64,000 nt of DNA from JAXMEB01 sp046348545. Its GTDB lineage: Bacteria > Pseudomonadota > Gammaproteobacteria > Berkiellales > Berkiellaceae. Location: contig JAXMEB010000002.1 in NCBI GenBank assembly GCA_046348545.1, positions 744,001 through 808,000 of the forward strand, written 5' to 3'. The translations under genes and the position numbers were made by a program. Positions within the stretch are counted from its first letter, which is position 1. Every line of letters starts with the position of its first letter. Of the stretch, positions 52,168-61,225 are shown one piece after another. The notes beneath the pieces are model-generated. The model searched no databases and had not been told where the DNA came from. It worked only from the letters and a program-made list of their open reading frames with translations.

Positions 52168-53564
52168 ATACAGTAGAAGGCCATTCTAAACAGGTAAGTT
52201 TATATCAGAAAAGGAAGAAAATTCATGCCCGTTTAATTACGGGCACCTACCAACGTTTACGTGATTTAACGATCTGGATCACCCTTAGTTGGTTTTTTGC
52301 AGCCCCCTGGTTAACCTGGCATGGCAGACAAGCCATTTGGTTTGATTTGCCAGGTCGAAAATTTTACATTTTTGGTTATACTTTTTGGCCTCAAGATTTG
52401 ATCTTCTTGACCGGGGGATTAATCTTTGCGGCTATCGCGCTTTTCTTCTTTACAACGATATTGGGTCGACTATGGTGTGGCTATACTTGCCCACAGACCG
52501 TTTGGACCAAAATTTTCATGTGGATTGAGGAGTATTGCGAGGGTTCCCGTAGCCAACGCATGAAGCTTGACACCGATCCCTTAAGCTTAAAAAAAATCTG
52601 GAAACGGACAACCAAACATACTCTCTGGTTGATAATAGCCTTTATCACGGCATTTACATTCGTCAGCTATTTTACACCCGTTCACATTTTGTTATTTGAT
52701 TTATTGAATTTTCAATTAAATTTTTGGCAGATTTTCTGGATTTCATTTTTTACATTTGCAACCTATATGAACGCAGGCTGGATGCGAGAGCAAGTTTGCT
52801 TATATATGTGTCCTTATGCAAGATTTCAAAGTGTCATGTTTGATAGTAATACTTTGATCATTTCATATGATTCAGAACGTGGAGAGCAAAGAGGTCCTCG
52901 AAGTGGTCCCCGAAAAAAGGAAACAATTCCAACCAGTGATTTAGGGGATTGTATTGATTGTGGACTCTGCGTTCAGGTGTGTCCTACCGGCATTGATATT
53001 CGTGAAGGTCTTCAAATGGCATGCATTGCTTGTGCGTGTTGTATCGATGCGTGTAACCGTGTCATGGATAAAGTGGGGTTACCGCCAGGACTGATTCGAT
53101 ATACAACAGAAAACAGTCTGAAAAAGAAAAAATATAATTTTTTCAGATGGAAAAGCATCGCATATGGATTATTGTTGTTCGGAATTGCGGTAGGACTTTT
53201 AGTCGCTTTAATAGAGCGAATTCCACTTGAATTGGATATTTTGAGAGAGCGAGCGCAGCTTTTTAGGGAAACGGTCGATGGGAATATCGAAAATATTTAT
53301 TCTCTGCAAATCATGAACAAAACGCAAGATAACCATACTTATATTGTTAAAATTGAGGGATTCAAAGGGTTGACTTATATTGGGCGTGCACGAATTGACG
53401 TGGGCCCAGGGGAACTACTGAGCCTCCCGATTCGCATTCAAGTCGAACCTGATCGAATACCCAAAGACAAAAACGAAATTTGGATTACAATTCAAGATCA
53501 ATCAGATGAGAGAATACGGGTTCGAGAAAAAACGAGTTTTATCTATAAGCGAAAGGGTAAATAG
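52164..53564 (+). CDS. ccoG: CcoG/RdxA-type ferredoxin-like protein
   Basis: A 466-residue membrane protein with about five helices and a cytoplasmic ferredoxin domain. The cluster motifs are CIDCGLCVQVCPTGID and CIACACCIDACNRVMDK at residues ~261-300, two 4Fe-4S sites. The upstream CGYTCPQTVW is also family-typical. It takes part in copper reduction for cbb3 assembly. It overlaps ccoP by 4 bp. Confidence 0.96.
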   Translation: MNTVEGHSKQVSLYQKRKKIHARLITGTYQRLRDLTIWITLSWFFAAPWLTWHGRQAIWFDLPGRKFYIFGYTFWPQDLIFLTGGLIFAAIALFFFTTILGRLWCGYTCPQTVWTKIFMWIEEYCEGSRSQRMKLDTDPLSLKKIWKRTTKHTLWLIIAFITAFTFVSYFTPVHILLFDLLNFQLNFWQIFWISFFTFATYMNAGWMREQVCLYMCPYARFQSVMFDSNTLIISYDSERGEQRGPRSGPRKKETIPTSDLGDCIDCGLCVQVCPTGIDIREGLQMACIACACCIDACNRVMDKVGLPPGLIRYTTENSLKKKKYNFFRWKSIAYGLLLFGIAVGLLVALIERIPLELDILRERAQLFRETVDGNIENIYSLQIMNKTQDNHTYIVKIEGFKGLTYIGRARIDVGPGELLSLPIRIQVEPDRIPKDKNEIWITIQDQSDERIRVREKTSFIYKRKGK

Positions 53565-53565
53565 C

Positions 53566-53736
53566 ATGAAAGCTTGGTACAGACATCCCTGGATGTGGTT
53601 AATCGTAGGACTACCTCTTGTTTCCGTGATTGGATGTCTCATCACGATTTATTTAGCCTATCAAAATCCTGATAGACCTCTTGCGAATGATATTAAGAGG
53701 CAAGGGATGTTTTATAAAGATGCAGAGCAGCAGTAA
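53566..53736 (+). CDS. Short CcoH/FixH-like membrane protein
   Basis: A 56-residue protein with one helix (WMWLIVGLPLVSVIGCLITIYLAY) and the following YQNPDRPLANDI, which resembles the start of FixH/CcoH. Usual FixH is about 150 residues, so this is a short form or truncated. GAAAGGG precedes the ATG, directly after ccoG, and it is in the position of ccoH. Confidence 0.75.
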   Translation: MKAWYRHPWMWLIVGLPLVSVIGCLITIYLAYQNPDRPLANDIKRQGMFYKDAEQQ

Positions 53737-53737
53737 T

Positions 53738-53832
53738 ATACACTTAATGCTTTTTTTGCGACCTCGAGCACAGGGATGTATCGCTCGAAAGGGCCAGGAT
53801 GGCCACTGGAGCAAAAAAAACGTTAAGTGTAT
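53738..53832. repeat. 95-bp inverted-repeat element, single copy
   Basis: Ends ATACACTTAATGCTTTTTTT and GCAAAAAAAACGTTAAGTGT are inverted repeats of about 22 bp with two mismatches. It sits between the ccoH-like gene and ccoI, and would form a hairpin in the transcript. It resembles a miniature inverted-repeat element. I saw no other copy. Confidence 0.7.
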
Positions 53833-53847
53833 GTTAGAGGTGTGATC

Positions 53848-56151
53848 ATGATCTGTTTCCACTGTCATTTACCATTACCCCTTGATAAAAGCTTTCCAGT
53901 TATGGTAGAGGGAAGGCAACAAGATACTTGTTGCCCAGGGTGTCAAGCAGCAGCAACTTTTGTTAATGAACACCAACTTTCAGCTTACTATCGCTTTCGA
54001 ACAGAACCGAATCTCAAAGTTGAAGTAGATAATCGTCTTCAGGATTTTGATAAACCCTATTTAGCAGGTGGTATTCAAGAGGCACAGATTTTAGTAGATG
54101 GAATTCAATGTGCAGCCTGTTGTTGGTTAATTGAGAAAGTCCTAAAATTGAGTGAGCACGTTAATACGGCACAAGTAGGATTGGAGGCTCAACGGATTTT
54201 ATTGAGGTGGAATGCAGATCAAGTGATGCTCAGTGAGCTACTTTCTAAGATAGTTTACCTTGGGTATCGGGTTAGTATCTACCAACCAGAGAAACAGATT
54301 GAACAACTCGAAAGGGCGCGTCAAGGAGCCTTGCTCAGATTCGGATGGTCTGCTTTAGGTATGATGCAAGTTATGATGTTCGCCCTAGCAGTCTATATTG
54401 GCGAATTTCAAGACATTTCAAACCAATTCGCATATTTTATGGGGCTAGCCAGTCTAGCACTGACGGTGCCTATCCTGTATTTTGGAGGGCAACCATTTTT
54501 TATAGGTGCGAAGCGTTCTTTATCCGCAGGACAAGTTTCGATGGATGTCCCTGTGAGTGTGGCATTAATTGCGGCATTTGGTGTTAGTTTATATCACTTA
54601 GCGATTGGGAGCACAGTTGTATATTTTGACACCATTTGTATGTTTCTATTTTTCCTCTCATTTAACCGATTTTATGAAATCAGTGCAAAGTTAAAAGCGA
54701 TTTATCCCATTGCCCATATTAAGAAAAGTCTGATCCGCGATATCACCTTAGCTTCAGGAATGACTGTATCGCTTAATGATGTCAAAGTAGGCGATCAATT
54801 CATTATTACCGCGGGACATTTAGTGCCAATTGATAGTCGTATCCTTAAAGGTGAATCGGCTATTAGTACTGCCTTTTTAACCGGTGAAGTTGTACCGCAA
54901 TTAAAAGGTCCTGGTGATATCCTATTAGCCGGTTCCATGAATCATGACCAGCCGTTATTAGTGGAAGTGAAAAATGAAGCGGCTCATTCTACATTACAAG
55001 GAATTTTAAATTTAATTGATGCTGCTGAAGAGACGAAGCCTAAAATGGTTCTGTGGGGGAATCAAATTGCGCAGCATTTTCTAATTTGTATTTTATTGCT
55101 GGCTATCATCGCAGGTAGTTACTGGGGACAATTTGAAATCTTTTTGGCAATTTTGGTTGTCAGTTGCCCCTGTGCACTGTCTTTGGCATTACCCTTGGCA
55201 ATGACTGTTTCAAAAAATGCATTATTTAAAAAAGGACTCATTCTAAAGCAAGTTGATAGTTTAGACCGTATGCTCAAAATAAAGACCATTATGTTTGATA
55301 AAACGGGTACGTTAACGGAAGGACAGTTTTCTGTTAAAGCATTTGATTGTGCCTCTACTGTTCATGAATTTGTGAGATCTATCGTTAAATCCCTTGAGCA
55401 GTACTCTGAACATCCCGTTGGCCAGGCTTTATATCGGTTTTGCCAAGATGCTAGAACACTTGAAGTCATGAAATTGAAGATTATTCCGAATCAAGGGATT
55501 GAAGGCTTTATTGATGAAAAATTTTATAAAATATATAGGATCTCAGATCACGCTCAGCATCAAATTGCCTTAGAAGGGCCATCAGGCTCATTGGCTACCT
55601 TTATACTAGAAGATAAGCTGAGGCTAGATATCTTGCGTGAAATCGATTTCTATAAAGCGAATGACATCCACTTGAAAATACTAAGTGGTGATCGTCATCA
55701 TGCCGTGGATGCCGTCGCTAGGTCACTTCAAATCGAAGATGCAGCGGGCGAGCTCGGACCCGTTGATAAACTCGATATTGTTAAAAGCGCACAAGCTAAT
55801 CGTCAAGTGGTTTGCATGGTGGGAGATGGATTAAATGATGCTCCCGTTCTTAAACAAGCTGATCTTTCGTTTGCAATGAATAGTGGCGTGGAGATGAGTC
55901 AACTTTCAGCGGATGCCATTGTCTTAACAGGCGAGATAAAAACCATTCGCCATGCAATCGAAGCCGCTAAACGAACCCGGCAAGTGATGTGGCAGAATTT
56001 ATGCTGGTCGATGGCTTATAATGTCGTGATGCTGCCCCTTGCTGCCATGGGATTTTTGACACCTTATTGGGCGGCTATTGGGATGTCTTTGAGTTCTGTA
56101 TTGGTTGTATGGAACTCCCTCAGACTCGATAAAATCATTACGAGATTATAA
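53848..56151 (+). CDS. ccoI: Copper-translocating P1B-type ATPase for cbb3 assembly
   Basis: A 767-residue P-type ATPase. The N-terminus has an extra Cys/His-rich segment (FHCHLPLP...CCPGCQAA) followed by a metal-binding domain with CAACC. The transmembrane CPC motif (SCPCALSLALPLA, ~440), phosphorylation DKTGTLTEG (~486) and MVGDGLNDAPVL (~659) are complete. It loads copper into the oxidase. The ATG follows GAGG; it is next to the hairpin element. Confidence 0.95.
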   Translation: MICFHCHLPLPLDKSFPVMVEGRQQDTCCPGCQAAATFVNEHQLSAYYRFRTEPNLKVEVDNRLQDFDKPYLAGGIQEAQILVDGIQCAACCWLIEKVLKLSEHVNTAQVGLEAQRILLRWNADQVMLSELLSKIVYLGYRVSIYQPEKQIEQLERARQGALLRFGWSALGMMQVMMFALAVYIGEFQDISNQFAYFMGLASLALTVPILYFGGQPFFIGAKRSLSAGQVSMDVPVSVALIAAFGVSLYHLAIGSTVVYFDTICMFLFFLSFNRFYEISAKLKAIYPIAHIKKSLIRDITLASGMTVSLNDVKVGDQFIITAGHLVPIDSRILKGESAISTAFLTGEVVPQLKGPGDILLAGSMNHDQPLLVEVKNEAAHSTLQGILNLIDAAEETKPKMVLWGNQIAQHFLICILLLAIIAGSYWGQFEIFLAILVVSCPCALSLALPLAMTVSKNALFKKGLILKQVDSLDRMLKIKTIMFDKTGTLTEGQFSVKAFDCASTVHEFVRSIVKSLEQYSEHPVGQALYRFCQDARTLEVMKLKIIPNQGIEGFIDEKFYKIYRISDHAQHQIALEGPSGSLATFILEDKLRLDILREIDFYKANDIHLKILSGDRHHAVDAVARSLQIEDAAGELGPVDKLDIVKSAQANRQVVCMVGDGLNDAPVLKQADLSFAMNSGVEMSQLSADAIVLTGEIKTIRHAIEAAKRTRQVMWQNLCWSMAYNVVMLPLAAMGFLTPYWAAIGMSLSSVLVVWNSLRLDKIITRL

Positions 56152-56300
56152 TGGAAATCACTTATATTTTAATTCTTTTAAGTTTAATCTTTATTGTTAT
56201 AGCGGCCTTTGCGTTTTATTGGGCCATAAAATCTAAGCAATTTGATAATCTTGAGGTTGAAGCCAGCCGTATTTTATTTGAAGAGAAAAAAGATGAGTGA
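56151..56300 (+). CDS. ccoS: cbb3 oxidase assembly protein CcoS
   Basis: A 49-residue peptide with one helix and the FYWAIKSKQFDNLE motif, a typical CcoS feature, required for cofactor insertion in the oxidase. It overlaps ccoI by 1 bp and the next gene by 8 bp. Confidence 0.94.
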   Translation: MEITYILILLSLIFIVIAAFAFYWAIKSKQFDNLEVEASRILFEEKKDE

Positions 56301-56982
56301 ATTTAACTATCTCTCTGCTTTTTTAATTGGTCTTTTAGGCAGTACCCATTGCTTGGCGATGTGTGGTAGTTTAGCCGGTTGCTTTAGCCTAGCGATTGAA
56401 CCGAAAAATCCGCAACGTGTAATGCTCTATAGCATCTTAATTAATTTGGGTCGGATTTCATGTTACGTCATTCAGGGTGCGCTAGTTGGTTGTTTGGGTT
56501 TCCTCTTGACACGTGAATATGGATTACTGGCCTCTCAAGTCTTGCGAGTTTTTGCCGCTGTGATGATGATCTTGATGGGGCTTTACTTAACGGGATGGTG
56601 GCGTGTGCTTCGACACCTTGAGGTCATTGGAGCGCACCTTTGGCAGCGTGTAACGATCGTGCGTCGTCATTTGTTTCCGCTTAATCATCCGTTCAAGGCC
56701 TACCTTCTAGGGATTTGTTGGGGCGGCTTGCCGTGTGGACTCGTTTATAGCACGCTAGCATTGGCGCTGAGTGAGGGTCGTTTTGAGCAAGGGGCCTTCT
56801 TGATGATATGCTTTGGACTGGGTACACTGCCCAGTATGGTGGTGGTTGGATTCTCAGCTTACAATATTCAACATTGGCTTGAAAAATACGCCTTGAGAGT
56901 CTGGTTGGGATGTATTATCACTCTCATGGGCGGCATTATGTTAAATCAAAGTTTACATCCAGTGGTTGCAACGTGTCATTAA
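56293..56982 (+). CDS. TauE/SafE-like membrane protein of the cco locus
   Basis: A 229-residue protein with about six helices. GLLGSTHCLAMCGSLAGCFSLA and GICWGGLPCGLVYSTLALAL have paired Cys, as in the DsbD-like/TauE-SafE family often found beside ccoS and thought to help copper handling. The start at 56293 is chosen for the 8-bp overlap with ccoS. It overlaps the start of rlmJ by 10 bp. Confidence 0.88.
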   Translation: MSEFNYLSAFLIGLLGSTHCLAMCGSLAGCFSLAIEPKNPQRVMLYSILINLGRISCYVIQGALVGCLGFLLTREYGLLASQVLRVFAAVMMILMGLYLTGWWRVLRHLEVIGAHLWQRVTIVRRHLFPLNHPFKAYLLGICWGGLPCGLVYSTLALALSEGRFEQGAFLMICFGLGTLPSMVVVGFSAYNIQHWLEKYALRVWLGCIITLMGGIMLNQSLHPVVATCH

Positions 56983-57929
56983 GTTATGTTCATCGTTATC
57001 ATGCGGGTCATTTTTCAGATATTCACAAGCATTTGGTTTTAATCGCTGTCTTACAAGCGTTACGAAAAAAAGAAACCCCTTTTTGTGTTTTAGATGCTTT
57101 TTCTGGGGAAGGGCTTTATGACTTGCATAGCGACGAAAGTCAAAAGTTAAAGGAATATTTGAAGGGGATCGGTTACATTTTGAGTGATCACTCGCCTTCG
57201 GAACTTGTTCAATCACTTATTCAGATCATTCAAACTTTACCACCGCACCATTACCCTGGATCCCCGTTCATTATTCAGCAGTTTTTAAGACAGCAAGATG
57301 CTGCGCATTTGATAGAAAAGCATCCCACTGCGCTTTCAGTACTCAAACAATATTTTGGGAAATCAAACCAACTTCATGTGCATGGACGGGATGCTTATGA
57401 AGCGATGAACGGATTAATTCCTTTTAAAGAAAAAAGAGGGCTGGTCTTCATCGATCCGAGTTATGAAGTTAAAATTGAATATCAACTCATTGCTGAAGCA
57501 GTAAACCGTTTACTTCAAAAGTTTGCAAATGGTATTTTTTTGATTTGGTATCCGCTATTACATAACATGGATTATCATCTTCAATTGATTGATATCCTCA
57601 AACATGGCCCTGCTACAAAGGTTTGGCGTTTTGAGTGGACGCCCTTTAAAGCCAACGCTCCCGAAAATTCAGCTGTGAAAGGTAAATGCCCACAACAGAT
57701 GATTTTTCGGGTAGGCGCCAAGCCCCCGAGCAACCGGAGTGTACATCAAGTACATGAGGATTGCGAAGTGGGTGCAGGCAACACCCCCGAAAATTCAGCT
57801 GTGAAGGGTATATATGGTAGTGGCGTGGTGATTATCAACCCACCTTGGGGCGTTGATGAGCAGGTCATTAATACGTTTGAGCATTTAAAAAACTCCGTTT
57901 ATCCTGACAGTCATATGGAATCTTGGTAA
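56973..57929 (+). CDS. rlmJ: 23S rRNA (adenine-N6)-methyltransferase RlmJ, with repeat insertion
   Basis: The enzyme methylates A2030 of 23S rRNA. The start is GTG at 56973 (VSLSYVHRYHAGHFSDIHKH), matching the family N-terminus. Motifs are YPGSPFI, HGRDAYEAM and FIDPSYEVK, where the usual DPPY reads DPSY; the end is VVIINPPWG...HMESW. Between FKA and GSGVVIINPPWG about 54 residues (227-280) are encoded by repeat DNA (57653-57812) and keep the frame open. Usual length is about 280; here it is 318. Function may be kept if the insertion is in a loop. Confidence 0.92.
   Translation: MSLSYVHRYHAGHFSDIHKHLVLIAVLQALRKKETPFCVLDAFSGEGLYDLHSDESQKLKEYLKGIGYILSDHSPSELVQSLIQIIQTLPPHHYPGSPFIIQQFLRQQDAAHLIEKHPTALSVLKQYFGKSNQLHVHGRDAYEAMNGLIPFKEKRGLVFIDPSYEVKIEYQLIAEAVNRLLQKFANGIFLIWYPLLHNMDYHLQLIDILKHGPATKVWRFEWTPFKANAPENSAVKGKCPQQMIFRVGAKPPSNRSVHQVHEDCEVGAGNTPENSAVKGIYGSGVVIINPPWGVDEQVINTFEHLKNSVYPDSHMESW
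57653..57812 (+). repeat. Dispersed palindromic repeat, copy 10 and partial copy, inside rlmJ
   Basis: 57653-57684 is the terminal part of one repeat (CCGAAAATTCAGCTGTGAAAGG). It runs directly into a full copy at 57683-57812 (variant TAAATGCCCACAACAG start). Both are in frame with rlmJ and encode ENSAVKGK, QQMIFRVGA and GNTPENSAVKGIYG. Confidence 0.93.
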
Positions 57930-59263
57930 TGTCGAATCCAATTTTTATTCTAGAGTTGAATGAATTTAATGATGAGTTTTTACGCTTAGCGATTAAGATG
58001 CATGCACTACCTCATCTTGAAAAAGTTCTGAATTATAACCGTTCACTTTACAAAACATCTGATAGATACAATAGTGGTTATTTAGAGCCTTGGGTACAAT
58101 GGGCTTCTATTCATGCGGGTGTTTCTTCAAAGGAACACCAGGCGAAAAATAGAGATGAGATGCCAGAGCATTTCCAGATGATTTGGAACAAGCTAGCAGA
58201 GGAAGGGTTTTCAAGTGCAGTATGGGGTGTTATTAATGCGCCCATTTCGCAGAGTGATCAAATTCATTGTTTTACGCAAGATGTTTGGTCTAAAAGTGAA
58301 TCGGCTTATCCTAAGCAATTGAATCGATATTTAAATCTAGGCCGCTATGTGGGCCAGCATTTAAATCGATTATCCTCATGGCGAGCCAGTCTGAGAGCAC
58401 ATGTACTGAAATTTTACCTAAAGCGGGCTAAGCTCAATGCTCAAGTAGCATGGGATATTTTTAAAGCAGGTCTTCAATCCTTTGGTCCCAAACCTTTTGT
58501 CTTCATGGCTTATCATGAGCATGCTTCGGTACTAAAATTGCTCGATATGATGAAGGACAAGAAGCCAAAGGTCACGTTTTTATGTTTGAATTTATTATCT
58601 TATTTAGAACATCATTATTGGTCTCAATCGGATGAATTCACACCAGAAATGTTATTTGGATTAAAGCATTTAGATAGATTGCTTGGTATGATCATTGATC
58701 ACAATCCTGAGATTACGTTTGTGATGCATAATGGTTTATCTCAATTAAACATGAATTCTGAGAAAGGACAATATTATTATCAACCTAAGCATTTATATCA
58801 ATTTTTGATTGATATGCGGATTCGTTTTCTCAGCATTGATGAAAGTATTAAACCTTTCTGGAAAATGCTATTTACTTGTACAGATCATTGTGAAGAAACC
58901 TATCAAACGTTAAATCAGGCTCGACTTTACGGAAAGCCTTTATTTAAGATTGAACGAAGTAGTTCAGATAAGCAATTATTTGTTCGATTGAATGTCATGG
59001 ATGACATCTCGAATTCAACTTTTTTTGAGTTCGGAGGTGAGCAATATTCTTTTGATAAGTACTTTGAAAAGGGGGAATTAATCACAGGTCGTCGCGTCCC
59101 CATGGGAACCGTTTATAGTAATCAGATTGTATTTCCTGATCATATATTTAATCATAATTTTAATAGATATCTTCTAAACTACCTCAATCCTGAAAAATAT
59201 CCTCTCCCTAAGCGTGAATCGGAGTTTAAGTTCGAATTTGAGGAAACGCTGACAGTTGAATAA
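57929..59263 (+). CDS. Hypothetical protein, possible alkaline-phosphatase-superfamily fold
   Basis: A 444-residue protein that I cannot place firmly. The opening IFILELNEFNDEFLRLAIKMHALPHLEKVL and EPWVQWASIHAGVSS, then AAVWGVINAP-like and HNGLSQ segments, recall type I phosphodiesterase/alkaline phosphatase proteins, but the metal-ligand set is not clearly complete. There is no signal peptide. The ATG overlaps the rlmJ stop (TAATG). Confidence 0.5.
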   Translation: MSNPIFILELNEFNDEFLRLAIKMHALPHLEKVLNYNRSLYKTSDRYNSGYLEPWVQWASIHAGVSSKEHQAKNRDEMPEHFQMIWNKLAEEGFSSAVWGVINAPISQSDQIHCFTQDVWSKSESAYPKQLNRYLNLGRYVGQHLNRLSSWRASLRAHVLKFYLKRAKLNAQVAWDIFKAGLQSFGPKPFVFMAYHEHASVLKLLDMMKDKKPKVTFLCLNLLSYLEHHYWSQSDEFTPEMLFGLKHLDRLLGMIIDHNPEITFVMHNGLSQLNMNSEKGQYYYQPKHLYQFLIDMRIRFLSIDESIKPFWKMLFTCTDHCEETYQTLNQARLYGKPLFKIERSSSDKQLFVRLNVMDDISNSTFFEFGGEQYSFDKYFEKGELITGRRVPMGTVYSNQIVFPDHIFNHNFNRYLLNYLNPEKYPLPKRESEFKFEFEETLTVE

Positions 59264-59269
59264 ATTTTC

Positions 59270-59956
59270 TTATTGTTCCTCATCTTTTTGATCCTTCCTA
59301 GGTCCGTATGGTGCATTTAAGGGACGTTTTTCAAGCCTGGGGCCGCGGTGGATATCTTGCCCAAACCCTTTTGTTTCAGCCTGCCCTGGTTTAGGCTCGG
59401 GAATACCGTACTGCTTGCGAATAGTCTCTTTGGGGACTTGTTTGGAAAGCCAGTCCAGTTCGTTCGAAAAGCGAACATATGATTGTGGGGGCATTGGTTC
59501 ATTCGGATCGGGTATCGCAGCCAATGGATTAACTTGAACTATCAATACATCACATTGTGCAGAGCTTAATACCGCATTGGCGGTGCTACCAATTAGATTG
59601 ACAATATTTGTACCCGCACCGTGACTCCCCAATAATAATAAATCGCATTTGAGATTGATTGCAGTTCCGAGGATATGGGTTTTAGCTGAGCCTAGTGCAA
59701 GATGACAATTTTTGGAGGGAATTTTGTACGTTGATGCAAATTCTTTAAGACTGTGTTCCGCCCCTGCTTTCATTTCTCGTAAAGCATTTTCCGTGATTTC
59801 AAAACCTGATAAATAAAAGAGAGGGGGCTCAACAACATGTAGGATATCAAGTTCCGCTTTAAACGTACTTGAGAGCGCTATTGCTTTTTGGATAGTTGCT
59901 TTACTGTGTGTGCTGAGATCGATACCACATAAAATGTGTTGATATCCTTTCATCAT
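59270..59956 (-). CDS. Universal stress protein with Pro-rich tail
   Basis: A 228-residue protein. Residues 1-145 form a UspA domain (ILCGIDLSTHSK, LHVVEP and the ATP loop LLLGSHGAGTNIVNLIGSTANAVL). The remaining ~80 residues are a charged, Pro-rich extension (NPLAAIPDPNEPMPPQS and GIPEPKPGQAE) that is not part of the family. ATP binding is likely. It is convergent with the preceding gene. Confidence 0.9.
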   Translation of the reverse strand: MMKGYQHILCGIDLSTHSKATIQKAIALSSTFKAELDILHVVEPPLFYLSGFEITENALREMKAGAEHSLKEFASTYKIPSKNCHLALGSAKTHILGTAINLKCDLLLLGSHGAGTNIVNLIGSTANAVLSSAQCDVLIVQVNPLAAIPDPNEPMPPQSYVRFSNELDWLSKQVPKETIRKQYGIPEPKPGQAETKGFGQDIHRGPRLEKRPLNAPYGPRKDQKDEEQ

Positions 59957-60040
59957 AAGGCCCTAATAAGGTTATTTATCTTGCGAAAAAAATATTGCTT
60001 CGTTAAAGTGCAAACTAATTATACCGGATAGGAACCGATT

Positions 60041-61225
60041 ATGTTAAAGAATGCGAATCCTGCATGGGTATCCAGTTTATTCTTGGGTGCGACTTTATTC
60101 GCTCTAAGCCCCGTTAATTTTGCAGCTCAGCAAAAAAAGACTTCAGACCCACAATTGCAATCGACGATGCAGGCGATTGCTCAAACCTATGAATCGTTTT
60201 TACCGTTGGTGTTTGATCCAGAAAAATTTAATGCGCCTGAAAATGAAGAAACTATTAAGCAGTCCATCAATAGTTTGGAACGCTTATTTGAAAAAGCTGA
60301 GCCTCATTTTAAAAATAGCCCAATTACCTTTCATGTTTCAAGTTTAGTTTTAGAAGATCAACTTGAAGGAGCGCGTACGGCTTTTGATAAAGATTTGAAA
60401 GGATATGCTCGGCAAAAATTGGTTGGCGTTGCGGGGGTCTGTTCAAGCTGTCATATTCAAGATAAAAGAAGCAAACATCTGTTTTCAAATATTCACCGGG
60501 ATCGTTTTCCAAGTGATTTTGCTTATGCTGAATTTTTATATTTAACTCGAGATTATGCTAGAGCCAGCCAATTTTATGAATTATTTATCCCGAAGGCTAA
60601 TCTAGTTCGGGATGAAGAAAATATTCGGATAGCACTTGAGCGAATATTAATGATTCATGCACAGCTTTTGAAAGATCCGGAAAAGGCCTATGACAAATTA
60701 ACATATTGGTATGAAAAGCACCCTTTACCGCCGACTGTGCGCCAAGATTTGAGTCAATGGATGGCTGGGCTTAAAGAATATATTAAAGAATCTGGTATTG
60801 ATAAGGATGATATTGACTACAATCAGCTGGATCAGTACATGAGCAAACATTACGTCGCGATTGAAAATCAGCCTGTCCCGATGTTGGCAGATGAAAAAGA
60901 GAAGATATTCTATTTAATGTTGAGAGGTTCTTTGCATGATTTTCTCAACGATAATCCGCCACAATCACAAATTCCAGTCGTTCTATATTGGCTAGCCGTC
61001 TGTGATCGAACTTTGAGTTATAATTTTGATTTTTCATTAGCAGATTGGTATTTAAAAGAATGCATTTTAGAGTACCCTAATAATCCATTTGCGAAGAAAT
61101 GTTACAGTGCATATGAGGAATACGTGAAATTTGCGTTTGCGGGCGCTGAAGAACAAAGTATTCCTGAAAATGTTAAAAAAGAGCTTAAAAATTTAAAGGC
61201 TAAAATCGATAATGGGAAAGTTTAA
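60041..61225 (+). CDS. Exported monohaem cytochrome c-like protein with helical repeats
   Basis: A 394-residue protein with a signal peptide (VSSLFLGATLFALSPVNFAAQ). One haem-binding motif CSSCH is at ~133, in VAGVCSSCHIQDKRSKHLF. The remainder is helical with TPR-like stretches (YAEFLYLTRDYARASQFYELFI). Periplasmic location is likely, and the electron partner unknown. It overlaps ribE by 4 bp on the opposite strand. Confidence 0.75.
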   Translation: MLKNANPAWVSSLFLGATLFALSPVNFAAQQKKTSDPQLQSTMQAIAQTYESFLPLVFDPEKFNAPENEETIKQSINSLERLFEKAEPHFKNSPITFHVSSLVLEDQLEGARTAFDKDLKGYARQKLVGVAGVCSSCHIQDKRSKHLFSNIHRDRFPSDFAYAEFLYLTRDYARASQFYELFIPKANLVRDEENIRIALERILMIHAQLLKDPEKAYDKLTYWYEKHPLPPTVRQDLSQWMAGLKEYIKESGIDKDDIDYNQLDQYMSKHYVAIENQPVPMLADEKEKIFYLMLRGSLHDFLNDNPPQSQIPVVLYWLAVCDRTLSYNFDFSLADWYLKECILEYPNNPFAKKCYSAYEEYVKFAFAGAEEQSIPENVKKELKNLKAKIDNGKV

